Part shown: positions 51,756-58,768 of the stretch, piece by piece
Position numbering within the stretch: the first letter of the stretch is position 1
How the letters are laid out: every line of letters starts with the position of its first letter
Source of the DNA: Actinomycetes bacterium
GTDB taxonomy: Bacteria > Actinomycetota > Coriobacteriia > Coriobacteriales > Atopobiaceae
NCBI GenBank assembly: GCA_029546925.1
Contig: JAKPQM010000084.1
Location: 1 to 64,000 of the forward strand
Direction: 5' to 3'
DNA: 64,000 nucleotides
Made by a program: the position numbers and the translations under genes
The notes under the pieces: model-generated
What the model saw: the letters and a program-made list of their open reading frames with translations, nothing else
What the model was told of the DNA's origin: nothing
Databases searched by the model: none

Positions 51756-53566
51756 AGCCGCTCACCTCCTGCGATGGCGCCCACAGGGCACAGCTGCTCG
51801 CAGAGGGTGCAGCCCGTGCAAAGCGAGCTGTCGATCTTCGCCTTACCACCCTCGAGGAAAAGGGCCGGACAGCCGATCTCGGAGATGCAGCGTTTGCACC
51901 CGATGCACGTCTCGCCGTCGACATGGCTTGTAGCCTGCGGTTTTGCGAGCATCACGCAGGGGCTCTTGAAGATGATGGCCTTGACCCCCGGCCCATCTGC
52001 CACGCGGCGCACCGTCTCGACCGCATGTGCGTGATCGAGCGGATCGACGGTCTCGACGACCGTGAGGCCGATGGCACGCAGGATCGCCTCGATCGAGACC
52101 TTCTCGACGACTTCGCCCATCATGGTGCGCCCGGTACCGGGATGCGGCTGATGGCCGGTCATGGCGGTGGTGGAGTTATCGAGCACGACGAGCGTGAGAT
52201 CTGCCTGGTTGTAGAACGCGTTGACGACGCCCGTGATGCCGCTCGCGAAGAAGGTGGAGTCGCCCACGAACGCGAAGCAGGCGGTATCGGGTTCCACATG
52301 GAAGATGCCCTGGGCGATGGCGATGCCGGCCCCCATGCACAAGCAGGTATCGACCATGTCGAGCGGCTGGGAATTGCCGAGGGTGTAGCAGCCGATGTCG
52401 CCGCAGTAGATGGTCTTGCGGCCCCTCATGGCCTTCTTGACGGCATAGAAGCTCGCGCGGTGAGGGCAGCCCGCGCAGAGGACGGGTGGGCGTACGGGAA
52501 GGGGCGGCGCGGAAGCGGCGGGACTCGACTCCTGCGGTCCGTCGCCGAGAAACGCGGCAAGGGCATCGCCCACCGACTCGACGGTGTTCTCGCCCGCTGA
52601 CGCGATATCGCCGGTGAGCTTGCCGCGGATGCGCACATCAAGACCGTGCTTGGCGCATGCTTGGAGAAGGGCGCGCTCGATGACCGGATCGAGCTCCTCC
52701 ACGCAGAGGACCTCGTCGAGACCGGTGAGGAACTCCAGCCCGAGGTTCTCGGGAAATGGGAAGGGCGTGGCGACGCGCAGGAGGCGCGGGCGGGTCTCGG
52801 CGGTAAGGTTCTCCTCGACATAGGTGAGGCTGATGCCATGCGTGGCGATGCCCACGCGCGGGGCGGATGGGCCCTCGGTCAGGATGCGGTTGCGCGGATA
52901 GGCCGAGAGCTCATCGGAAAGCCGCGCGTTTCTCGCCTCGATCTTGGCATGGTTGGCAAGCGAGAGCTGTGGGAAGATGACCCAGCGGGAGGAATCCTTC
53001 GCGAAACCCGTTGGCTCGGTGCGCTTCCAGTCGGTCTCGTCGGCGACCGTGACAACTTCGTAGCCATGATCGATGCGGGTCGTGGCGCGGAAGAGCACGG
53101 GCGAGCCGATGCGCTCCGAAAGATCGAAGGCCTCTTGGACCATCTCGTATGCCTCGGCGACGCCGGAAGGATCGAAGACGGGCAGCTTGGAGAACTGAGC
53201 GAAGGTGCGCGTATCCTGCTCGGTTTGCGATGAGATGGGGCCCGGATCGTCGGCGATCATGATCACCATGCCGCCTTCGATGCCCACGTACGCGAGGCTC
53301 ATGAGCGGATCGGATGCCACGTTGAGGCCGACCTGCTTGCAGGTGACGAGCGAGCGGGCACCTGCGTAGGCGGCACCTGCGGCAACCTCCATGGCTGCCT
53401 TCTCGTTGATGGACCACTCCACATAGACGGTGCCGGGATTGCGCTTTGCAACGGTCTCGAGAACCTCGGTGGACGGTGTGCCCGGATAGCCGGCGACCAC
53501 GCCCGCGCCGGCGGCGAGCGCACCGAGCGCGATAGCCTCGTTGCCCATCAGGAATTCCTCGTGCAT
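51752..53566 (-). CDS. iorA: Indolepyruvate:ferredoxin oxidoreductase, alpha subunit
   Basis: A 604-residue catalytic subunit. The N-terminal pyrimidine-binding domain begins NEAIALGALAAGAGVVAGYP with the ExxA-type PGTPSTEV; the TPP site includes AFVGDSTFFASGITGVVNAF. The C-terminus has two [4Fe-4S] ferredoxin motifs, CIGCKRC with later C-P and CTGCTLCEQLCP. It oxidises transamination products of tryptophan, tyrosine and phenylalanine. The start at 53566 follows GGAGGTGAGCTC. With IorB and PaaK it forms an aromatic amino-acid fermentation unit that conserves energy as reduced ferredoxin and thioester. Confidence 0.95.
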   Translation of the reverse strand: MHEEFLMGNEAIALGALAAGAGVVAGYPGTPSTEVLETVAKRNPGTVYVEWSINEKAAMEVAAGAAYAGARSLVTCKQVGLNVASDPLMSLAYVGIEGGMVIMIADDPGPISSQTEQDTRTFAQFSKLPVFDPSGVAEAYEMVQEAFDLSERIGSPVLFRATTRIDHGYEVVTVADETDWKRTEPTGFAKDSSRWVIFPQLSLANHAKIEARNARLSDELSAYPRNRILTEGPSAPRVGIATHGISLTYVEENLTAETRPRLLRVATPFPFPENLGLEFLTGLDEVLCVEELDPVIERALLQACAKHGLDVRIRGKLTGDIASAGENTVESVGDALAAFLGDGPQESSPAASAPPLPVRPPVLCAGCPHRASFYAVKKAMRGRKTIYCGDIGCYTLGNSQPLDMVDTCLCMGAGIAIAQGIFHVEPDTACFAFVGDSTFFASGITGVVNAFYNQADLTLVVLDNSTTAMTGHQPHPGTGRTMMGEVVEKVSIEAILRAIGLTVVETVDPLDHAHAVETVRRVADGPGVKAIIFKSPCVMLAKPQATSHVDGETCIGCKRCISEIGCPALFLEGGKAKIDSSLCTGCTLCEQLCPVGAIAGGERL

Positions 53567-53684
53567 GAGCTCACCTCCTGCACCATGCGATTGGATGATC
53601 GTGCTCGACCATAGCAGGTTTGACCGGAGCGTGCGTGTTTGTTCACATGCTTGAGACATGCGTGACCGTGACGGGGACGCTGGG

Positions 53685-53781
53685 GGCTGCAGGTGGGGAT
53701 TGCACACGGGGGACGGTCCTTCCCGTGCATCCAAAATGCACGGGAAGGACCGTCCCCCGTGTGCAATCCCCACCTGCAGCC
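53685..53781. repeat. Perfect inverted repeat, 46-bp arms, 5-base loop
   Basis: Arms 53685-53730 and 53736-53781 are exact reverse complements and contain GGGGGACGGTCCTTCCCGTG. The core GGGGACGGTCCT is shared with the hairpin at 6106-6196. It ends one base before the stop codon of the minus-strand glyoxalase-like gene, so that gene's transcript would end in a 46-bp stem. Confidence 0.97.
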
Positions 53782-53782
53782 A

Positions 53783-54184
53783 CTACTTCGTGCGCAGGGC
53801 CTCGGACGGGATCTCGTCCAAGCCGCGCACGACTTCGATCCAGCAGCCGTCCGGATCGGCGATGAAGTAGAGGCCCATCTTGGGATTCTCCTTGACGATG
53901 CAGCCCATCTCCTCATGCAGGGCATGGAAGGCATCGTAATCGTCCACGCGCACGCAGACATGCGTGTCCCCGTTGCCGTTATCGTAGATACCCTCGTAGC
54001 CGCGGTTCCACGTGAGCTCGAGCTCGAAGTCGCACTCGTCGTTGCCGATGAAGACGATGAGCCACGAGCCGTCCTCAGGACCCTTGCGGCGCCGCTCGGA
54101 AAGGCCGAGGGCCTTCTCGTAGAAGGCGAGCGTGGCGTCGAGATCGTAGACATGGGTGTTGCGGTGGATGAGCTTGGCGCGCAT
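53783..54184 (-). CDS. Glyoxalase I-like VOC protein
   Basis: A 133-residue VOC-fold enzyme. The first module has LIHRNTHVYDLDATLAFYEK with the metal His near residue 8, and DFELELTWN with Glu; the second has DTHVCVRVDDYDAF with His and DGCWIEVV with Glu. This four-ligand arrangement is that of lactoylglutathione lyase, although the thiol used by this organism is unknown. The start lies 17 bases after the thiN stop. Its 3' end abuts a 46-bp palindrome. Confidence 0.88.
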   Translation of the reverse strand: MRAKLIHRNTHVYDLDATLAFYEKALGLSERRRKGPEDGSWLIVFIGNDECDFELELTWNRGYEGIYDNGNGDTHVCVRVDDYDAFHALHEEMGCIVKENPKMGLYFIADPDGCWIEVVRGLDEIPSEALRTK

Positions 54185-54201
54185 AGCGCCCCCTTTCTCG
54201 T

Positions 54202-54861
54202 TCAGTCTTTGATGAGGAACGCCGCGAGGGCGCCCTCATGGCATGTAACCTTGGCATGCTCCTCGACGATGCGGTTCGACACGCCCCTATCGCCCAGCAA
54301 GGGCAGCTCGACGCCATCGAGGCACCAGCGCATCCCCTCCTCGGAGACCACGGTGCCGGGCTCGAGCGCCACGGCCGAGAAGGTCTTGCCGATCTCACAA
54401 TCGGCGAACTCCCAGCTGTCGCAGCCCTCGGGCGAGAGGATCACAAGCTCGAAACCGTCCTCGATGAGCACGGGTCCCGTCTCTTTGATGGCGAGAAGGA
54501 GCCCGAGGGCACCGAGCATATGGTCGGGGCGCCCTCCTGTGGCACAGGTCAGGCAGACATCGAGGACCTCGCCGCGACGCTGCGCCTCCTCGGCTGCGCA
54601 ATCGAGGGCGAAGGCGAGGTCGGTCGCGTCCTTCTCGACGGGAAGGCGCATGATCGAACCAGCATGCTCGCGCGCCCATGCCGCAGTATCGGCATCTGCG
54701 GAGTCCCCATCTCCGCAGAAGAGATCGGGTACCACGCCGGCGGCACGGCAGATGATGGCACCGCGGTCGACCGCGACGATGTAATCGGCATCCTCTGCCA
54801 GCGACGCTACGAGATCCGATGACGAAGGCTCGGGCGAACCATCGATGATCAGGACATTCAT
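54202..54861 (-). CDS. thiN: Thiamine pyrophosphokinase
   Basis: Transfers pyrophosphate from ATP to thiamine, making the TPP cofactor that IorA needs. The 219-residue protein has the family motifs DLFCGDGDSADADT, LPVEKDATDLAFAL and CATGGRPDHMLGAL. The start at 54861 follows GGAGGTGCAC; a GTG two codons upstream overlaps that ribosome site. It lies between the HAD and glyoxalase-like genes with small gaps. The usual GDFDS is here GDGDS, which is within family variation. Confidence 0.9.
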   Translation of the reverse strand: MNVLIIDGSPEPSSSDLVASLAEDADYIVAVDRGAIICRAAGVVPDLFCGDGDSADADTAAWAREHAGSIMRLPVEKDATDLAFALDCAAEEAQRRGEVLDVCLTCATGGRPDHMLGALGLLLAIKETGPVLIEDGFELVILSPEGCDSWEFADCEIGKTFSAVALEPGTVVSEEGMRWCLDGVELPLLGDRGVSNRIVEEHAKVTCHEGALAAFLIKD

Positions 54862-54876
54862 GTGCACCTCCCGAAT

Positions 54877-55545
54877 CTAGATAGAGATGGACCGCAGTCG
54901 CTCGAGCGAGAGCTCGGTATAGCCTGTGGCGAGGATGTCGGAATGCTTTCGCATGAACACGGGATCGCGCCCATCGTGATCGTTCAGGAGGGCGACCACA
55001 GGGAAACCCTCGTTCTTTGCCGTGCGGACAGCAAAAGGCGCATCCTCGAACACCCACGTCGTCTCCCTGCTCGTGCCAAGCCGGCGGAGCGCTTCACGGT
55101 AGATGTCAGGGTGCTCCTTATCGCGGTACCCGGTATCCTCCGAGGTCACGATATCGTGGAAGAAACGATCGAGCCCATGCAGCTCAAGCGCGCGCCGAAC
55201 CGCTTTTTTGGGCGTGGACGATGCCACGATCAGGGGAATACCCGCCGCTGCAAGGGTCTCTAGGAAGTCGACCGCGCCCGTGAAGGGCTCGACGTCATGC
55301 TCGTAGAAGTCAAGCACGAGCGCGAGATGCTCCTCGAAGAGCGACTCTGCGCTTGCGCCGAGGCCGAAGCGCTCATAGAGCACCCGACACCCCTCGCGCA
55401 GCGATATCGACTCGAGGAACCTATACTCCTCCCACCCCGCTTCGATGCCGTGACGTGCAGCGATCTTCGGGAACAGGCCAACCCAAAACGGCATGGAATC
55501 GAGCAACGTGCCATCGCAATCGAATATGGCGCCGGTGATGCCCAC
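54877..55545 (-). CDS. HAD-family phosphatase (beta-phosphoglucomutase-like)
   Basis: A 222-residue HAD hydrolase. Motif I is AIFDCDGTLLDS (nucleophile and acid Asp), motif II is IVASSTP, the Lys is in STPKKAV and motif IV is WVFEDAPFAV. A helical cap lies between motifs I and II, as in phosphoglycolate phosphatase and beta-phosphoglucomutase. The GTG at 55545 with AGGGGAG six bases upstream is preferred; an ATG at 55563 would add six residues but has no clear ribosome site. It diverges from the FmdB-like gene across about 140 bases. Confidence 0.87.
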   Translation of the reverse strand: MGITGAIFDCDGTLLDSMPFWVGLFPKIAARHGIEAGWEEYRFLESISLREGCRVLYERFGLGASAESLFEEHLALVLDFYEHDVEPFTGAVDFLETLAAAGIPLIVASSTPKKAVRRALELHGLDRFFHDIVTSEDTGYRDKEHPDIYREALRRLGTSRETTWVFEDAPFAVRTAKNEGFPVVALLNDHDGRDPVFMRKHSDILATGYTELSLERLRSISI

Positions 55546-55628
55546 GCGCAGCTCCCCTCTCATCATCCATGGATAGGACCCGAATTCGATGATACCTGTG
55601 TTGAATGCGAAATATATGGCATACGATC

Positions 55629-55639
55629 CCCAACTTGGG
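55629..55639. promoter_or_regulatory. Palindrome CCCAACTTGGG in a divergent promoter region
   Basis: An 11-base odd palindrome followed on the plus strand by GTAAAG, between the divergent HAD and FmdB-like genes. It resembles ACCCAAGTTGGGT upstream of htpG (47995-48007). Candidate shared operator. Confidence 0.35.
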
Positions 55640-55688
55640 TAAAGTTGTGCCTTGGCATTCGATTCTGCACGAAATGAAGGGCATCCCC

Positions 55689-55937
55689 ATGGCGCGTTAC
55701 GACTACATCTGCACCTCATGCAACCACATCTTCGAGATCGAGCATCCCATGGACGTGCACCCCGATGTGAGCTGCCCCGTATGCGGGGCGCCTTCCCAGC
55801 GCCATTTTGCCAGCTCGTCCATCGTGTTCAAGGGATCGGGCTTCTACAACACCGATCAGCGCGGCAATGAAGGCGCATCTGCAACCGGCGAGCACGAGCA
55901 CCATTCCTGCGAGAATTGCCCGCATAAGATCGCCTAG
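55689..55937 (+). CDS. FmdB-family zinc-ribbon protein
   Basis: An 82-residue protein. The N-terminal MARYDYICTSCNHIFEIEHP and SCPVCGAPSQRHF form the CxxC...CxxC ribbon of the FmdB putative regulatory family, and the C-terminus has a second HHSCENCPH cluster. The start at 55689 follows AAGGGC; an ATG five codons upstream is possible. It is the only plus-strand gene between 48.4 and 63.9 kb. FmdB-like proteins often accompany nucleic-acid or stress functions, but their role is not established. Confidence 0.9.
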   Translation: MARYDYICTSCNHIFEIEHPMDVHPDVSCPVCGAPSQRHFASSSIVFKGSGFYNTDQRGNEGASATGEHEHHSCENCPHKIA

Positions 55938-55972
55938 GCATAGATCCGAGCTCAGGGAAAAGCACTCCCCTT

Positions 55973-57289
55973 CTATCGGGCACGGAAGGGCACTCCCCTT
56001 TTAGTCAGAACGGCACAATAATGGCCATCGGGAGCACTTGGGGCGGGAAAGCTCTGGAGGTCGGTTCCCGTGCGCACGAAGTCGGCACCCGCACAGCTTG
56101 CAAGGAAGGCATCGATCACCGCCTCGTTCTCCTGGATAAGGACCGAGCAGGTCGAATAGATGAGCTTTCCGCCCGGCGCAACGCGGATCGAGGAGGCGCT
56201 CAGGAGCTCGAGTTGCAATCGTGCGAGCTCCGAAACTGCCTCTGAAGTGAGCGTCGAGGCTATCTCGGGATGGCGCCGCATGGTGCCGGTACCCGAGCAG
56301 GGGGCGTCCACGAACACCAGATCGAAGAGGCGGTCGAGCTCGGGGGGCACGTCCTTCTCGCCAAGACGCATGGCATCGAAGGAGAGCGAGGCCACGCGAT
56401 TGCCGAGGCCTGCCCGATCGAGGCGTTCGCGCGCAACGGCGACCTTCGATCCGAGCAGGTCGATCGCGGTGATCTCGGCATCGCAGCGCCGTGCGATGAT
56501 CAGCGTCTTGGTGCCGCTCCCCTGCCCGACCTCGAGGATGCTCGCCGGTGCATGAGCTGCGATGAGAGCGCAGATGCGATGCGCAGAGAGATCGGAAACC
56601 ACCACGGCACCCGATTGCACGAGCCCCGAGTCGAACAGATCGCCAGGTGCTTGGAGCTCGAACGTGGCATCGAGATCCGTGGGGAGCGGAGAGAAGCGCT
56701 CCAAAGACGCAGGGTCCTCGGCAAAGACGTACACCGGGGCAGGCTCGAGATTGGCTTGTGCGAGGCTCGCTGCCGCCGCCGCGCCGCGATCATGCGAGAT
56801 GCGGTCGAGCAGCCACAACGGAAGCCCCGAGACGAGCCTCAGCTCGTCGGGACGTGCGGCGCGCGCGATCAGGGCATCGCGTGCCGCATCGATCTGGGGT
56901 CTGAGCTCGGAGCCGATCCTGCGCAGAAGCGCATTGGCAAGAGCGGTCGCGCGGGGCGCAACCGAGCGCACGAGCTCCACACCCTGGCTCACGGCCACCT
57001 CTTGGGGCGTTTCGAGGTACAACAGCTCGAACGCTGCGATGCGCAGGGCATCTTTCACGCGCGGCTCGAGCGAGGAGGGTCGTCTCACACGCTCGGTTAT
57101 CAACTCGTCAAGCAGATTTAGAGCCGAAACGGCGCCCACGGCGAGACGCGTCGCAAGCGCCCGGTCGACAGCCGAGAGCCCTTGGAAGGCCCTATGCGTG
57201 CGGATGATGTCGCGGATGCGTCCGCTGCGGCGGCGCGCATCCGATAGCGCCGCCAGCGCGGCACGTCGGGCAGCCGCAAGCTTCGTCAT
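55973..57289 (-). CDS. rsmB: 16S rRNA m5C967 methyltransferase
   Basis: SAM-dependent methylation of C967 in 16S rRNA. The 438 residues have an N-terminal NusB-like RNA-binding domain (RAALAALSDARRRSGRIRDI) and a Rossmann methyltransferase domain with ILEVGQGSGTKT, the nucleophilic motif VDAPCSGTGTMRRHPE and the second Cys in IYSTCSV. It overlaps fmt by 4 bases in the order def-fmt-rsmB, common in many bacteria. A motif-I change (EVGQGSGTKT) from the usual D-A-x-P-G-G-K-T is noticeable. Confidence 0.93.
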   Translation of the reverse strand: MTKLAAARRAALAALSDARRRSGRIRDIIRTHRAFQGLSAVDRALATRLAVGAVSALNLLDELITERVRRPSSLEPRVKDALRIAAFELLYLETPQEVAVSQGVELVRSVAPRATALANALLRRIGSELRPQIDAARDALIARAARPDELRLVSGLPLWLLDRISHDRGAAAAASLAQANLEPAPVYVFAEDPASLERFSPLPTDLDATFELQAPGDLFDSGLVQSGAVVVSDLSAHRICALIAAHAPASILEVGQGSGTKTLIIARRCDAEITAIDLLGSKVAVARERLDRAGLGNRVASLSFDAMRLGEKDVPPELDRLFDLVFVDAPCSGTGTMRRHPEIASTLTSEAVSELARLQLELLSASSIRVAPGGKLIYSTCSVLIQENEAVIDAFLASCAGADFVRTGTDLQSFPAPSAPDGHYCAVLTKRGVPFRAR

Positions 57290-58200
57290 GAGAGGGCGGC
57301 CCAGAGCTTGGCATCACGCAGCCCAGCGGCCCACGCAGCGGCGGGCATGGCGCGCTTTCCATCGGGCTTGACCTCGAGGACCTCGAGGCTCCCCTGAGAG
57401 CAGCCCAGATACACGCGGCCTGAGCGCACGCGGACCTCGCCTGCGGCGACCCCTTCGGACGAGACGCGCGCATCGAGGATCCGCACGCCGCGCGCGGAAA
57501 CGAGGCAGCGGGCGGGCGCGGCATCGCCCGAGGCCTGCACGCGGGCGCGGTTCTTCTCGGCTGTGTCGGCAGGATCGAGGTGCAGCTCGGACTTCTCGAT
57601 CTTGCGCGCATAGGTGACGAGGGTCTCGTCCTGCTCGGTCCACACCGCTTCGCCGTGCTCGAGCTGAGCGAGGGCTCCTACCAGCTCATCGGCACCGAGA
57701 CGGGCGAGCTCGTCTATCAGCGCGGCAGCGTTCTTCTCGCCGATCGGGATCGACGCCTGCGCGCAATAGGCACCCGCATCGAGATCGTGCACCACGCGCA
57801 TGATGGAGATGCCCGCGGCCTCGTCTCCCGCGAGGATGGCACGTTGGATGGGAGCCGCACCGCGCCAGCGGGGCAGCAACGATGCGTGGACATTCACGCA
57901 GCCCAAGGGCGCGATGCCGAGCAGGGCGTCGGGCAAGATGGCACCGTATGCCGCAACGACGATCACATCGGGACGCGCTTCCTCCAGAAGCTCGATCGCC
58001 TCGTCGGTGATGCGGGCGCACTCGTGGACGGGAAGGCCGAGCTCGTGTGCGCGCAGCTTCACGGGCGAGGGTTCGAGGGAGCGGCCGCGCGAACGGATGG
58101 CATCGGGCCGGGTGAGAACGGCGACCACCTCATGATGCGCGGCGAGCGCCTCGAGCGAGGGTACTGCAAATGCGGGGGTTCCCATGAAGACGACACGCAT
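57286..58200 (-). CDS. fmt: Methionyl-tRNA formyltransferase
   Basis: Formylates initiator Met-tRNA with 10-formyl-THF, a direct consumer of Fhs product. The 304 residues have MRVVFMGTPAFAVPSLEAL, the catalytic block NVHASLLPRWRGAAPIQRAI with Asn/His, and GISIMRVVHDLDAG. Start and stop overlap or abut def and rsmB. The start codon overlaps nothing but lies 10 bases after the def stop. Confidence 0.96.
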   Translation of the reverse strand: MRVVFMGTPAFAVPSLEALAAHHEVVAVLTRPDAIRSRGRSLEPSPVKLRAHELGLPVHECARITDEAIELLEEARPDVIVVAAYGAILPDALLGIAPLGCVNVHASLLPRWRGAAPIQRAILAGDEAAGISIMRVVHDLDAGAYCAQASIPIGEKNAAALIDELARLGADELVGALAQLEHGEAVWTEQDETLVTYARKIEKSELHLDPADTAEKNRARVQASGDAAPARCLVSARGVRILDARVSSEGVAAGEVRVRSGRVYLGCSQGSLEVLEVKPDGKRAMPAAAWAAGLRDAKLWAALS

Positions 58201-58210
58201 GCTCCGGCTC

Positions 58211-58759
58211 CTACTCCTCGTCGCCTACTTCTCCAGGCAGCGCGCCCTCCTCGATGGCCTTGCGGCACTCCGCCAGAGCGCGCGCGCGCTCGATAGGCCC
58301 CAGATAATCCACCATGGTCTTCCCATCGAGATGGTCGATCTCATGCTGCAGGCAAACGGCCATCAGATTGTCGGACGCCTCGTAGCGCAGCGTGTCGCCC
58401 TCGAGATCCTCGGCCTCCACGATCACATGCGACGGGCGCGTCACCGTCACGGAGATGCCCGGGAACGAGAGGCAGCCCTCGGCGAAGTCGCGCTCCTCGC
58501 CATCGGCGGCGATGATGCGCGGGTTGATGAGGACATAGGGGTTGCGGTTATCGGTACCCGCATAATCGCAGTCGATAACCACGAGACGCACGAGCTCACC
58601 CACCTGAGGCGCCGCAAGGCCGCAACCGTAGGCAAGATACATATCGTCGAGCATGCGCTCGGCGAGTGCGCGTACCTCGGGTGTGACCTCCTCGATCTCG
58701 GCGCACCGCTGTTTGAGGCGCGGATCGGGGGATAAGACTATGTCGTCGAAAGAAGCCAT
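58211..58759 (-). CDS. def: Peptide deformylase
   Basis: Removes the N-formyl group from nascent proteins. The 182 residues contain the three metalloenzyme motifs: GCGLAAPQVGE, EGCLSFPG (Cys ligand) and QHEIDHLDG (HExxH). It lies 9 bases after priA and 10 before fmt, forming the formylation/deformylation pair. Confidence 0.97.
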   Translation of the reverse strand: MASFDDIVLSPDPRLKQRCAEIEEVTPEVRALAERMLDDMYLAYGCGLAAPQVGELVRLVVIDCDYAGTDNRNPYVLINPRIIAADGEERDFAEGCLSFPGISVTVTRPSHVIVEAEDLEGDTLRYEASDNLMAVCLQHEIDHLDGKTMVDYLGPIERARALAECRKAIEEGALPGEVGDEE

Positions 58760-58768
58760 CGGGATCTC

